A stretch of DNA of 64,000 nt from Cellulomonas shaoxiangyii (GCF_004798685.1 NZ_CP039291.1:3472001-3536000), one strand, 5' to 3'; numbered from the stretch's first letter, positions 42,032 to 50,933 are shown. The notes: generated from the sequence alone by a model not told the origin. Translations and numbers: made by a program.

Positions 42032-42901
42032 TCAGCCCGCCTCGACCGGCAGCCAGAGCTCGACCGTGGCGGTGCTGAGGTCGTCCGCGCGGTCGAGCAC
42101 CGCCACCACCTCGGGACCGGGCCGCAGCCGCCAGGGGTTCGACGGGAACCACTCGGTCGCCGTCGCGGCCCACACCGACTGCAGCGTGTCCGGGTAGGGG
42201 CCCGCCGCGCGGAAGACGGCCCAGGTGCCCGCGTCGACGGGGACGACGTCGAGGTCGTCGGGCACCGGCACGGCATCCGTGACGGCGACGCCGTGCAGGT
42301 ACGTCAGCTCGGTGCCCTCGCGGCGGTCGGGGTCGAGGTCGGTGCTCACCGCGAGCAGGCCGTGCGGCTCGGCGTCGCCGAGCGCCTTGAGCCGCTGGTG
42401 CTGCTGCGGGGTCAGCGACGCGACGTGCTGAGCGATCGCGGGGTTCACCCCGTGGTGCACGAGCGGGACGCGGGCGGCGTGCCCGGCGAGGCGGAAGGCG
42501 GGTCGGGAGACGATGCGGACGTCCATGGGGTCTGCTCCTTCGACGGTCAGGCGGAACCTGAGGCGGGGTTGGGTGCGCAGGGGGCCGCCGTGGCGCCGGG
42601 CCTGCCCGGGACTGACGCCGTGGACCGACCGGAACGCCCGGCCGAACGCCTCGGCCGAGCCGTACCCGTGGCGCACCGCGATGCCGAGCAGGTCGCTCGA
42701 GCCGGCGAGGACGTCCGCGGCGGCGACCGTCATGCGCCGGCGGCGCACGTACTCCGACAGCGGCATCCCCGCCAACGAGGCGAACATGCGCCGCAGGTGG
42801 TACTCGGTGGTCCCGAGCGCGGCGGCGAGGCGGACCACGTCGAGGTCCTCGGTGAGGCCCTCCTCGACGACGTCGACGAGCCGGTTGAGCCAGGCGATCA
42901 C
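42032..42901 (-). CDS. AraC-family regulator with GyrI-like domain
   Basis: This 289-residue activator has two N-terminal HTH motifs (LDVVRLAAALGTTEYHLRRM, DLLGIAVRHGYGSAEAFGRA with AFRSVHGVSPGQAR). A C-terminal GyrI-like/effector-binding domain (about 130-289) has MDVRIVSRPAFRLAGHAARV and TWAVFRAAGPYPDTLQSVW. This matches Rob/SoxS-like regulators that bind drugs or other amphipathic ligands. The GTG at 42901 is preceded by GGAGG. No clear target gene is next to it; the membrane protein gene diverges on the other strand. Confidence 0.88.
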   Translation of the reverse strand: MIAWLNRLVDVVEEGLTEDLDVVRLAAALGTTEYHLRRMFASLAGMPLSEYVRRRRMTVAAADVLAGSSDLLGIAVRHGYGSAEAFGRAFRSVHGVSPGQARRHGGPLRTQPRLRFRLTVEGADPMDVRIVSRPAFRLAGHAARVPLVHHGVNPAIAQHVASLTPQQHQRLKALGDAEPHGLLAVSTDLDPDRREGTELTYLHGVAVTDAVPVPDDLDVVPVDAGTWAVFRAAGPYPDTLQSVWAATATEWFPSNPWRLRPGPEVVAVLDRADDLSTATVELWLPVEAG

Positions 42902-43132
42902 GGCGCCTCCCTTCGGACACCGACCCTGCCAGCCGGAGCCCTCGCCGGACCCGATCGCGGCTGCCCGTCGTGATCAGGGACGCCGCGGACCCGCGGCGTC
43001 CCGGGCGGCGACCGCGACGGGCCGGAACGGCGGAGCGCGGCGGGACGGCCCGCCGGGCCTGGACGGGCACGAGCGCGCGGGACGACGATGAGGACGTCCG
43101 GATCACCCGTCCTCGCCCGCTCGGTGGCACCC

Positions 43133-43966
43133 ATGACCGGCACGGAACCAGCGGCCACGGGATCGCGCGTGCACGCGCGGCTGCAGCACCTGCAGCAGCA
43201 CCCCGTCCTCGCGGTGCTGCTCTTCAGCGCGGGGGTGATCGGCGCGGTGGGCGTCGTGTGGGGGGCGCTGAGCTGGGGCCGGGACCGGTACGAGGACATC
43301 GCGCACCCGTACGCGGAGCAGTACGCCGAGCTCGAGCGGCTCGACCTCGACATGCGGCTCGAGTACTTCGAGGACACGTTCGGCGTGGCGAAGGCCGTGG
43401 TCGACGTGTGCGCGGTCTCGACGTGCCCGGAGCCGCCGCCGGAGTCGCTGCAGCTCGTCGTGCACGAGACCGACGAGGTCGTCGTCCGCGGCCTCTTCGC
43501 GGGCAACAGCATGGCCGCGTACCTCGTGACGACGACGACCGACGGGTTCGAGCCGCCCGTGACGTGGATCGACCTCGACCTCGGCCGGCTGGGCACCGTG
43601 ACGACGGCGGAGGTCCTCGACGCGGTGGGCGCGCCCCTCGACGGCGACGCGTCCGTGGTGCGTGGCACGGCGTGGACCGCGTACGCCGACGTGCTGCCCG
43701 GCGGCGCCCCGGCGAGCTACCGGGGCCTCGTGCTGGCGTGGTCGCCCCAGGGCACCGGCACCGGCTACGGCCTCGAGGCGTCGGAGCGGCTGGTCGCCGC
43801 CCAGGACGCGTCGGACGAGGCGGCCCGCGTGGCGGCGCTCGACGACCTGCGGGCGACGACCACGCCGAACACCTACGGCGAGTTCCGCGACGACGGCCCC
43901 CTGGGTGCCTGGCTGCACGACCCGGCGGTCGTCCACGACCTGCTGTTCGTCGGCAGCGAGTCCTGA
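43133..43966 (+). CDS. Single-pass membrane protein of unknown function
   Basis: 277 residues from ATG 43133; an earlier in-frame ATG at 43088 would add 15 residues. One transmembrane helix lies near residues 30-48 (LAVLLFSAGVIGAVGVVWGAL). An acidic extracellular or periplasmic-side domain follows, with YAEQYAELERLDLDMRLEYF, two Cys in VCAVSTCPEPP that could form a disulfide, and GLFAGNSMAAYLVTTTT. It may relate to ETEC_3214-type proteins, a weak impression. Function unknown. Confidence 0.6.
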   Translation: MTGTEPAATGSRVHARLQHLQQHPVLAVLLFSAGVIGAVGVVWGALSWGRDRYEDIAHPYAEQYAELERLDLDMRLEYFEDTFGVAKAVVDVCAVSTCPEPPPESLQLVVHETDEVVVRGLFAGNSMAAYLVTTTTDGFEPPVTWIDLDLGRLGTVTTAEVLDAVGAPLDGDASVVRGTAWTAYADVLPGGAPASYRGLVLAWSPQGTGTGYGLEASERLVAAQDASDEAARVAALDDLRATTTPNTYGEFRDDGPLGAWLHDPAVVHDLLFVGSES

Positions 43967-44034
43967 CCGGGCGCCTGTCCGGCCCGCGTGCACCCGGCGG
44001 TGAAGGTACGGCGACGCCGGCGCGGTCCCGCCAC

Positions 44035-44077
44035 TTGCCAACATGGAAAGCGGTGCTAGTTTTCCACCATGGAAAGC
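44035..44077 (+). promoter_or_regulatory. Leaderless promoter with TGGAAA operator half-sites
   Basis: A -35 TTGCCA (44035-44040) and -10 TAGTTT (44057-44062) place the transcription start at the ATG (44069). CATGGAAAGC occurs twice (44042-44051, 44068-44077), and between them TTTCCA (44061-44066) forms an inverted repeat with the first. The regulator encoded second in the operon is the likely binder. Confidence 0.6.
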
Positions 44078-44566
44078 AGCCCGAACGCCACGCCCGCGGA
44101 CGCGCAGGCCGCCCTGCGCCGGCTCGACGACGCACGTGAGCGCCTCGCGGAGCGGATCACCTCGCCGTGGTGGTACCGCCTGGGAGCCGCGGCGTGCACC
44201 GCGTCGATGTTCGTCGGCGCCGGTCTGATCGTGGGGCGGCCCGCGAGCGGCAGCAGCGCCGAGTCCGCCTCGATGATGCTCATCGTGCTCGGGGCGATCG
44301 TCGCGCCGATGGTGCTGCTGTGGGCGCTGCGGCGGTCGACGGGCATGTCCGTCGAGCGCTACGCCGAGGGCATGGGCACCTGGTACGCCGTGGTCTTCGG
44401 GCTCTTCGCGGTCGGGTTCGTGCTGCAGGCGTTCGCCGGCGTGCCGTGGGCGATGACGGTCGCCGGCGTCGGCGCCGCCGTGGCGACCGTCGTGCGCGAG
44501 CGCAGCCTCGACGGCCTGCTGCGCCGGCGGGTCCGCGCGGGGCACGACGTACGGGCACGCGCATGA
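44069..44566 (+). CDS. Four-helix membrane protein paired with a regulator
   Basis: This 165-residue protein has an N-terminal amphipathic helix (ADAQAALRRLDDARERLAER) and about four transmembrane segments: near YRLGAAACTASMFVGAGLIV, SMMLIVLGAIVAPMVLLWAL, YAVVFGLFAVGFVLQAF and VPWAMTVAGVGAAVATVV. The mRNA seems leaderless. The gene overlaps a small winged-helix regulator by ATGA, a common arrangement in actinobacteria of unknown purpose. Confidence 0.7.
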   Translation: MESSPNATPADAQAALRRLDDARERLAERITSPWWYRLGAAACTASMFVGAGLIVGRPASGSSAESASMMLIVLGAIVAPMVLLWALRRSTGMSVERYAEGMGTWYAVVFGLFAVGFVLQAFAGVPWAMTVAGVGAAVATVVRERSLDGLLRRRVRAGHDVRARA

Positions 44567-44868
44567 CGGCGGCGGAGCCCGTCTTCGACGAGGTGGTGCA
44601 CGCGCCCAACCGCCTGCAGATCTGCGCGATGCTCGCCGCGGTGGACGAGCTGGAGTTCGCGACCGTGCGCGACGCGCTCGGCATCAGCGACCCGGTGCTC
44701 AGCAAGCACGTCAAGGTCCTGGCCGAGGCGGGCTACGTGCAGGTCTCGAAGGTCCGGCACGGCTCGCGGACGCGGACCTGGTTCACGCTGACCGACGCCG
44801 GCCGCGCCGCCCTCGACGGGCACCTCGCAGAGCTGCGCCGGATCGCGGCGATGGCCGCGGCGACGTGA
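44563..44868 (+). CDS. Small winged-helix transcriptional regulator
   Basis: This 101-residue protein has APNRLQICAMLAAVDELEFA, VRDALGISDPVLSKHVKVLAE, AGYVQVSKVRHGSRTRTWFT and a C-terminal dimer helix, the single-domain layout of the HTH_27/MarR-ArsR-like family. It is translated through an ATGA overlap with the membrane protein gene and probably controls their common promoter. No metal-binding Cys pattern is present. Confidence 0.85.
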   Translation: MTAAEPVFDEVVHAPNRLQICAMLAAVDELEFATVRDALGISDPVLSKHVKVLAEAGYVQVSKVRHGSRTRTWFTLTDAGRAALDGHLAELRRIAAMAAAT

Positions 44869-44878
44869 CGGGCAGACG

Positions 44879-45448
44879 TCAGCCGCCGAGTGCCGGCGGG
44901 TCGACCGGTGCGCCCTCGCCGTGGGGCGGCAGGTCGCCGCGCTCGACCGGTGGCCCGGCGACCTGCAGGTCCCGGAAGAGGTCGGCCAGCTCGTCGGCGC
45001 GCGGGACGCGCACCGCCTCGCCGGCAGCGCGCAGGGTCGCCGCGTCGACGTCCTCGCCCTGGAGCAGGACGTGGACGTCGCCGCGCCGGACGGTGCAGCC
45101 CGGCACGGCCGGCGCGGAGTCGGGCAGCTCCGCGCACGGCGCGACGGACGGCGTGGGGTCCCACGACGTCGCCAGCATCACCGTGCCGCCGGCCTCCCGC
45201 ACGTAGTACGCCGACATGCCGACGTCGCCGACGACACCCACCGACTGCGTCGCGAGCGTGTACCCGTCGACGTCGGTCACGTACACCAGGTCGGGGTCGA
45301 CGCCCGACCCCTCCACCCGGGCGGCGATCTCGGCGCGCTGCGCCGGGCCCGTCGTCGGCTGCGGCCCCGCGCCGGCGCGTCCGGCGCAGGCGCCGAGCGC
45401 GAGCAGCACGGGCAGGACGACGAGGGCGGCGGCGTGCCGGGTGCGCAT
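44879..45448 (-). CDS. Predicted secreted lipoprotein
   Basis: 189 residues from ATG 45448. The signal segment ends with LALGACAG, a good lipobox with the modified Cys about 20 residues in. The mature part begins with a Gly/Pro/Thr spacer and a small domain containing LVYVTDVDGYTLATQSVGV, and two further Cys (VAPCAELP, VPGCTVRR) that may pair. No family recognised. The gene converges with the winged-helix regulator. Confidence 0.65.
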   Translation of the reverse strand: MRTRHAAALVVLPVLLALGACAGRAGAGPQPTTGPAQRAEIAARVEGSGVDPDLVYVTDVDGYTLATQSVGVVGDVGMSAYYVREAGGTVMLATSWDPTPSVAPCAELPDSAPAVPGCTVRRGDVHVLLQGEDVDAATLRAAGEAVRVPRADELADLFRDLQVAGPPVERGDLPPHGEGAPVDPPALGG

Positions 45449-45615
45449 CACCCCGGCACGCTACCGCCGCAGAGTCGGGCGGATCGGGCCTTCCGGGCAC
45501 GAGGGGGCGGCTCGCGCTCGCGTGCCGTGCGCGGCGTCGCCCCGCTCCTGATCCGACCGGCGCACCGGGCAGGCGTCGCAGGCTCGGGCGGCCGGCGGTC
45601 GTGGTAGAACGCCGC

Positions 45616-46317
45616 ATGGCAGCGGCGCGCCCAGGCGGACAGGTCTCGTCGGCGGAGCGTCCGGTGCGGCCGCCGGGCGCCGGTCAGCGCCGCGCGCTCG
45701 CCCTCGGGGCGGCGGCGTGGCTCGTGCAGCCGCTGTACGTGGTGGCCGAGCTGCTGGCGGCGGCCCGGTCGAGCGCCCCCTACAGCCTGCTCGACCAGAC
45801 CATCAGCGACCTCGGCGCCACGACGTGCACGGCCATCGACTACGCCCACGGGCCGGTGGAGGTCTGCTCCCCCTGGTACCCGGTGATCAACGCGAGCCTC
45901 GTCGTGTTCGGGCTCCTCCTCGCGGTGGGGGCCGTCCTGCTGCGGAGGTTCCTGCCGCGACGCCGGTCGGCCACGGCCTCGACGGTGGCGTGGGTCGTGG
46001 TGGGCCTCAGCAGCGTCGCGACGGGCCTCGTGCCCCTGGACCGCGACCTCACGCTGCACTCGCTCGTGGCGCTGCCGGCCCTGCTCGCCTCGCCCGCCGC
46101 CCTGCTGCTCCTCGCGGCGAGCCTGCGCCGGGCCGTCCCGTGGTTGTCGGCCGCGACGGCCGCGGTCGGGCTCGCCTCCCTCGTCGGCGCGGTCGCGTTC
46201 CTCGTCACCACGGGGAGCCCCGACCTGGGCGGCCTCTGGGAGCGGCTCGGCTTCTGGCCCACCTACCTGTGGCTCCCCGTGGTCGCCGCCGTCCTGCTCC
46301 GCCGGGCGCGCACCTGA
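45616..46317 (+). CDS. DUF998 membrane protein
   Basis: This 233-residue protein has about six transmembrane helices. The first external loop reads YSLLDQTISDLGATTC, the conserved DUF998 signature, and Cys also occurs in EVCSPWYPVINASLVVFG. ATGLVPLDRDLTLHSLVALPA marks the middle of the family. Function unknown. A TAGAAC box lies five bases before the ATG, compatible with a leaderless transcript but imperfect. Confidence 0.8.
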   Translation: MAAARPGGQVSSAERPVRPPGAGQRRALALGAAAWLVQPLYVVAELLAAARSSAPYSLLDQTISDLGATTCTAIDYAHGPVEVCSPWYPVINASLVVFGLLLAVGAVLLRRFLPRRRSATASTVAWVVVGLSSVATGLVPLDRDLTLHSLVALPALLASPAALLLLAASLRRAVPWLSAATAAVGLASLVGAVAFLVTTGSPDLGGLWERLGFWPTYLWLPVVAAVLLRRART

Positions 46318-46408
46318 GCCCACCCCGCCTATGTGGGGGGAGCGCCGCGTACGATTCTCCGGGCCCGCGAGACCGCGACGGCCCTCCCCCATGCAGGACG
46401 GACGGCGC

Positions 46409-47941
46409 ATGAGCGCGCACACGACCACGCCGGTGCACCCCGCCGGCGACACCCCCGAGGACCCCACCGACGGCACGGCGCCGGAGCAGGCCGGCGTCAC
46501 GGCCGCCGACTTCGCGACGTTCCTGCGGGTCATGGACCAGGTGGCCGTCCTGCCGCAGGAGCACCCGCAGCACGCCGCCGCGCGGCGGGCGTCCTCCGCG
46601 CTGTTCAAGGCGGCGAAGAAGCACCGCCGCGGCGAGAAGCGCCGGTTGATCGCCGAGGCCGACGCGGCCGTCGTCGCCGCGACCGCCACCGGGAGCCCGG
46701 GGCGGATCGACGACGAGACCCTCGGCCTCACGCTGACGTCGGCGGCGACGAGCGCGACCGCGGGGACCCTGCTGCGCGCGCGTCCCTGCTACGTCTGCAA
46801 GGAGGCGTACACGGTCGTCGACGCCTTCTACCACCAGCTCTGCCCCGCGTGCGCGGCGCTGCACCACGCGAAGCGCGACGCCCGCACGGACCTCACGGGG
46901 CGGCGCGCCCTGCTCACCGGCGGCCGCGCCAAGATCGGCATGTACATCGCGCTGCGGCTGCTGCGCGACGGCGCCGACCTGACGATCACGACACGCTTCC
47001 CGCGCGACGCGGTCCGGCGGTTCAGCGCGATGGAGGACGCCGCCGACTGGCTGCACCGGCTGCACGTCGTCGGGATCGACCTGCGCGACCCGTCGCAGGT
47101 GGTGTCCCTCGCGGACCACGTCGCGGCGCAGGGCCCCCTGGACGTCCTGATCAACAACGCCGCGCAGACCGTGCGCCGGTCGCCGGGGGCGTACTCGCGG
47201 ATCGCCGACGCCGAGTCCGCGCCGCTGCCCGCCGAGGCGGCCCGCATGATCACGACGTTCGGGCACACGAGCGACGCCCACCCGCGCGCCCTCGCCGGGT
47301 CCGTGAGCGAGCTGACGAGCCCCGCGCTGGCGATCGAGCGCGCCGCCCGCGCCGCCGACGAGCTCGTCGCGCAGTCGCTGACCGCCGAGGCGGCGAGCCT
47401 CGAGCGGCTCGTCGCGGGCACGTCGATCGACGCCGGCGGGCTGATCCCCGACGTGGCGGAGACGAACAGCTGGGTCGCGACCGTCGAGCAGGTCGACCCC
47501 ATGGAGCTGCTCGAGGTCCAGCTGTGCAACCAGACGGCGCCGTTCATCCTGATCAGCCGCCTGCGCCCGGCCCTGGCCGCGTCGCCCGCGCGGCGCACGT
47601 ACATCGTCAACGTCTCCGCGATGGAGGGCGTGTTCTCCCGCGGCTACAAGGGCCCCGGCCACCCGCACACCAACATGAGCAAGGCCGCGCTGAACATGCT
47701 GACGCGCACCAGCGCGGCGGAGATGCTGACCGACGGCATCCTCATGACGGCCGTCGACACCGGCTGGATCACCGACGAGCGGCCCCACCCCACCAAGGTG
47801 CGGCTCGCCGAGGAGGGCTTCCACGCCCCCCTCGACCTGGTCGACGGCGCCGCGCGGGTGTACGACCCGATCGTGCGCGGCGAGGCCGGCGAGGACCTGT
47901 ACGGCTGCTTCCTCAAGGACTACGCGCGCTCGCAGTGGTGA
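46409..47941 (+). CDS. Large SDR-fold protein with zinc motif and no catalytic Tyr
   Basis: This 510-residue protein. The N-terminal ~130 residues are helical and are followed by a paired CxxC motif (CYVCKEAY and LCPACAAL, about 130-152) that could bind zinc. A Rossmann SDR domain comes next, with LLTGGRAKIGMYIALRLL and VLINNAA. A long insertion of about 100 residues separates this from IVNVSAMEGVFSR and HTNMSKAALNML. In the last motif Lys is kept but the Tyr of YxxxK is Thr, so ordinary SDR catalysis is doubtful. ATG 46409 is used; 46391 is an in-frame alternative. Related proteins occur across bacteria and plants with unknown function. Confidence 0.75.
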   Translation: MSAHTTTPVHPAGDTPEDPTDGTAPEQAGVTAADFATFLRVMDQVAVLPQEHPQHAAARRASSALFKAAKKHRRGEKRRLIAEADAAVVAATATGSPGRIDDETLGLTLTSAATSATAGTLLRARPCYVCKEAYTVVDAFYHQLCPACAALHHAKRDARTDLTGRRALLTGGRAKIGMYIALRLLRDGADLTITTRFPRDAVRRFSAMEDAADWLHRLHVVGIDLRDPSQVVSLADHVAAQGPLDVLINNAAQTVRRSPGAYSRIADAESAPLPAEAARMITTFGHTSDAHPRALAGSVSELTSPALAIERAARAADELVAQSLTAEAASLERLVAGTSIDAGGLIPDVAETNSWVATVEQVDPMELLEVQLCNQTAPFILISRLRPALAASPARRTYIVNVSAMEGVFSRGYKGPGHPHTNMSKAALNMLTRTSAAEMLTDGILMTAVDTGWITDERPHPTKVRLAEEGFHAPLDLVDGAARVYDPIVRGEAGEDLYGCFLKDYARSQW

Positions 47942-47977
47942 GGCCGGCGGGGGCGGTGCGGGTGCGGGCACCCGGCC

Positions 47978-48499
47978 CTACTCGCCCGTCGTCCCGTCGG
48001 CCAGCTCGCGGGCGACGTCGAGGTGCCCCGCGTGGCGCGCGTACTCCTGCAGGACGTGGAACCCGATCCACGCGAGCGTGGGCGCCGGTCCGGCCGTGAA
48101 CCGCCCGCCGACGGCGGCGCGGGCGTCGAGCGGGACCGTCGTCAGGATCGCGGTCGTCCGCTCCCCGCCCGCGTCGAGCCGCCGCACCAGGTCGGCGGCG
48201 GTGACGCCGTCCGGCACCTCCCAGCGACCGCCGTCGGCGCCGGCCGCGTGGTCGCCCCACGGGTCGTCGACCGGCTCGGCCAGGAAGCCCCAGACGAACC
48301 AGCGCCGCTCCATGTGCACGAGGTGGTGGAGCAGCTCCAGCGGCGCCCACCCCGACGGCAGCAGCGACGTGCGCTGCTGCTCCTCCGACAGGCCCGCGAC
48401 CTTACGGGCGACGACACCCCGGTAGTGATCGAGGTACGCGACGAGCTGCACGGCGGGATCGGCGGAGTCGACGTGCGGCTCCCTCTCGGAGACGGCCAT
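47978..48499 (-). CDS. DinB/DUF664-family protein
   Basis: This 173-residue four-helix bundle of the DinB/mycothiol-dependent superfamily has QLVAYLDHYRGVVARKVAGL, PLELLHHLVHMERRWFVWGF with metal-binding His, and HVLQEYARHAGHLDVARE with the HxxHxD-like motif. These proteins bind a divalent metal and, in actinobacteria, may act as thiol-dependent transferases. The ATG at 48499 is six bases after a TAGGTT -10 box (48506-48511), so the mRNA is probably leaderless. Confidence 0.85.
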   Translation of the reverse strand: MAVSEREPHVDSADPAVQLVAYLDHYRGVVARKVAGLSEEQQRTSLLPSGWAPLELLHHLVHMERRWFVWGFLAEPVDDPWGDHAAGADGGRWEVPDGVTAADLVRRLDAGGERTTAILTTVPLDARAAVGGRFTAGPAPTLAWIGFHVLQEYARHAGHLDVARELADGTTGE

Positions 48500-48605
48500 G
48501 CAGGGAACCTAGCGGCAGCTGCCAGCGCAGCGGCCGGCCCCCACGGCCGCCGCCGGAGCACCCGGAAGCCATGACGGCTCGGGGCCCGGCACGCCAGGAT
48601 GGACC

Positions 48606-49037
48606 ATGTTCACCGAGCAGGAGCTGGACTACCTGCGGTCGCAGAGCCTCGCGCGGCTCGCCACCGTCGCCCCGGACCGGCAGCCGGACGTCGTGCCGGT
48701 CGCGTTCGAGTACGACGGCCAGGACTTCTGGGTCGGCGGTGTGGACGCCTCGGTGACCCGGACCCGCAAGTTCCGCAACGTGTCGCGCGGCGGTCAGCAG
48801 GTCGCGCTGGTGATCGACGACCTGCTGTCCCTCGACCCCTTCGTCGCCCGGGGCATCCGCGTCTACGGACGCGCGGAGGGTCCGCTCGAGCGCACCGGGA
48901 TGCTGGGAACCGGGTACTTCCTGCGGATCACGCCCGAGGAGTCGTGGTCGTGGAACCTGGACGCGCTGCCGGTCGGGGACGAGTGGTACCCGGCGCACCA
49001 CGACCGGCACGTCCCACCGCCCGATCCCCTCGCCTAG
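48606..49037 (+). CDS. PPOX-class F420-dependent oxidoreductase
   Basis: This 143-residue split-barrel flavin/deazaflavin protein has FTEQELDYLRSQSLARLATV, PDVVPVAFEYDGQDFWVGG, TRTRKFRNVSRGGQQVALVI and a C-terminal PEESWSWNLD, matching Rv2061-like F420-binding reductases. These reduce small molecules with reduced coenzyme F420, common in actinobacteria. The active site has no covalent residues to verify. It is divergent from the DinB-like gene. Confidence 0.82.
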   Translation: MFTEQELDYLRSQSLARLATVAPDRQPDVVPVAFEYDGQDFWVGGVDASVTRTRKFRNVSRGGQQVALVIDDLLSLDPFVARGIRVYGRAEGPLERTGMLGTGYFLRITPEESWSWNLDALPVGDEWYPAHHDRHVPPPDPLA

Positions 49038-49047
49038 GCCGGCCTCG

Positions 49048-49575
49048 TCACGCGGCTGCCCGTGCGGGCCGGGACGGCGCGTCGGGGAGCCGCTGACGAC
49101 GCAGCGTCGCCCCGCCCAGCAGCAGCCCCCACACCAGGAACCAGGGCTCCCAGAGCAGCAGCCGCCACCTGAGCGCCCGGTCCGAGAGCGGCTCGGCCGG
49201 CACCACCGCGCCCGCGGCGACCAGGGCGACCGACGCCACCTGGAGCGCACCGTAGAGCACCAGGACCGTCGCCCCCAGCCAGCCGAGCGCGAGCAGCAGG
49301 CGGCGCGGGAACCGTCGCCCCCACGGCTGCACGAGCGCCAGCGCGAGCACGCCGCCGAGCACCTTGAGCACCAGCGCCACGGCGTTGGCGGCCAGCAGCA
49401 CCGGGTCCCCGGCGCGGCCCCTCCGCTCGATCGTGCCGCCCAGGGTGTCGAGCCCGACCGTGCTGCCGAGCGCCCACACCAGGCTGACGCCGGCGAACGC
49501 GAACGCGACGACCACCGCCCCCCACGCGACCCACGCGGGCGGGACCCACGACCGCTGCTCGGGGCTCACGACCAC
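49048..49575 (-). CDS. DUF3995-like membrane protein
   Basis: This 175-residue protein has four transmembrane helices (near VAWGAVVVAFAFAGVSLVWA, AANAVALVLKVLGGVLALAL, LLALGWLGATVLVLYGALQV, PWFLVWGLLLGGATL). The first external loop holds LVWALGSTVGLDTLGG, similar to DUF3995 proteins. Function unknown. It converges with the F420-dependent oxidoreductase gene ten bases away. Confidence 0.65.
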   Translation of the reverse strand: MVVSPEQRSWVPPAWVAWGAVVVAFAFAGVSLVWALGSTVGLDTLGGTIERRGRAGDPVLLAANAVALVLKVLGGVLALALVQPWGRRFPRRLLLALGWLGATVLVLYGALQVASVALVAAGAVVPAEPLSDRALRWRLLLWEPWFLVWGLLLGGATLRRQRLPDAPSRPARAAA

Positions 49576-49740
49576 CCACGGTAGGCCTGGGCGGGACCGC
49601 GTGGTGAGGCACGCGCGGGCCGCACGGGCGGCTGGGCGCGGGGACGACGGCGAGTTCCTCGGCCGGCGCTCGTTCTACCGCCGGTTCGCCGTCACGTCGT
49701 CGCAGTGGCTGGGCCCGCAGCCCGAGGAGGGCGCCCCGGC

Positions 49741-50238
49741 TCACCCGTCGCGCAGCTGACGCAGCAGCGCCAGGTCGGCCAGGTCGACCTCGCGCGGCTC
49801 GTAGCCGGTGTGGAAGAGGAGCTGCTGCTGCACCGACAGGCACCCGACCGGGCGGCCGGCGACGGTCCCCGTCACGAAGCACGCCGCGGGATAGGTGAAC
49901 ACGCCGCCGTCGAGGTCCGCCTGCACGCCGTCGCCCGCCTCGTCGAAGACGACCGGGTGCAGGTCGACCCAGCGGCCGCCGGGTGCGGCGAGCTCCACCC
50001 GGACCGGACGCCAGTCCGTCTCGACCGCATAGCCGCGCCGCGCGAGCGCGCGCAGGGCGGCCGCCTCCGTCGTGGCGTCGACGGCGAGGTCGAGGTCGCG
50101 GTGCTGCCGCGTCTGCCGGCCGAGGAGGGCGTCGACACCCCAGCCACCTGCCACCCAGGCGCGGCAGCCCGCGAGCGCGAGCGCGTCCAGGACGGCGTGC
50201 ACCTCGTCGGCGTCCATGCCGCCGGCGAGCTCCGTCAT
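49741..50238 (-). CDS. Lincosamide/aminoglycoside-type nucleotidyltransferase
   Basis: This 165-residue protein has CRAWVAGGWGVDALLGRQTRQH followed by RDLDLAVDA. These are the Gly-Gly-Trp-Gly loop and the DxD metal site of LnuA-like/aminoglycoside nucleotidyltransferases, and VDLHPVVFDE is the next strand. Such enzymes adenylylate drugs, but many chromosomal homologues have unknown substrates. Its ATG overlaps the stop of the upstream membrane protein gene (ATGA). Confidence 0.75.
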   Translation of the reverse strand: MTELAGGMDADEVHAVLDALALAGCRAWVAGGWGVDALLGRQTRQHRDLDLAVDATTEAAALRALARRGYAVETDWRPVRVELAAPGGRWVDLHPVVFDEAGDGVQADLDGGVFTYPAACFVTGTVAGRPVGCLSVQQQLLFHTGYEPREVDLADLALLRQLRDG

Positions 50239-50933
50239 CGGCGAGGGCGAGCGACGCGGCGGACGGCGACGACGACGCCCCACAGCGCCAGCGGCACGAG
50301 GACCACCCACCACGACGCCACGGTCAGACCGATGCCGACCGGCGTGGCCCGCAGCCCCAGGGCGGACACCGCGAGCGCCGTGCCGAACCACGTTCCCAGG
50401 ACCAGCGCGAACGCCCCGCCGAGGTGCGTCCAGACGCTCACGGCGCGCCGTTCGCGTGCGACGGCGTACTGCTGCTGTCGGCGCAGGTCGTCGCTCCGGC
50501 CACGCTCGCGCGCCCGGCGCTGGGCCGCCGTGATGCGACCGGCGCCGGCGGTGGCCTGCCCGGGACGCGCACGGAAGGGCGCCGCTCCTGCGGCCCGCGT
50601 GAGCCTGCGCCGCGTGACGACCGCCCCGGCGGCGGCCGCGAGGCACGGTGCGAGCAGGACGAGCGCGAACGCCCACCACCCGTCGTGCGGGGCGAGGTCC
50701 CACTCCCAGTGCACGGCCTGCCGGACGTCGGCGGCCGACAGGACGGGGCGCAGACGCTCCTCGTCGGACCACAGCGGGATGGTCGCCGCGGCCGCCATCC
50801 CCGCGAGGGTGCCGGCGACGGTGGCCGCCGCGGTCCGGCGTGCCCGGCGGTCCGCCTCGCGCAAGGGCGTCAGCGGGTCGGTGGCGACGGGCGCCTCCGT
50901 GCTGGCGGAGGCCGCGGCGGATCCGGTGGTCAT
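50235..50933 (-). CDS. Membrane protein of unknown function
   Basis: 232 residues from ATG 50933, with four predicted transmembrane segments in two pairs. The first pair lies near TVAGTLAGMAAAATIPLW and WWAFALVLLAPCLAAAAGAVV. The second pair is HLGGAFALVLGTWFGTALAV and ASWWVVLVPLALWGVVVAV. Between the pairs is a basic cytosolic loop rich in Arg and Gln (ITAAQRRARERGRSDDLRRQ). Co-translated with the downstream nucleotidyltransferase. No family recognised. Confidence 0.6.
   Translation of the reverse strand: MTTGSAAASASTEAPVATDPLTPLREADRRARRTAAATVAGTLAGMAAAATIPLWSDEERLRPVLSAADVRQAVHWEWDLAPHDGWWAFALVLLAPCLAAAAGAVVTRRRLTRAAGAAPFRARPGQATAGAGRITAAQRRARERGRSDDLRRQQQYAVARERRAVSVWTHLGGAFALVLGTWFGTALAVSALGLRATPVGIGLTVASWWVVLVPLALWGVVVAVRRVARPRR

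Noticed and set aside
49576..49740. Plus-strand peptide with EFLGRRSFYRRFAVTSSQWL
   Set aside because: Short, no start or ribosome site, no recognisable family; may be chance.
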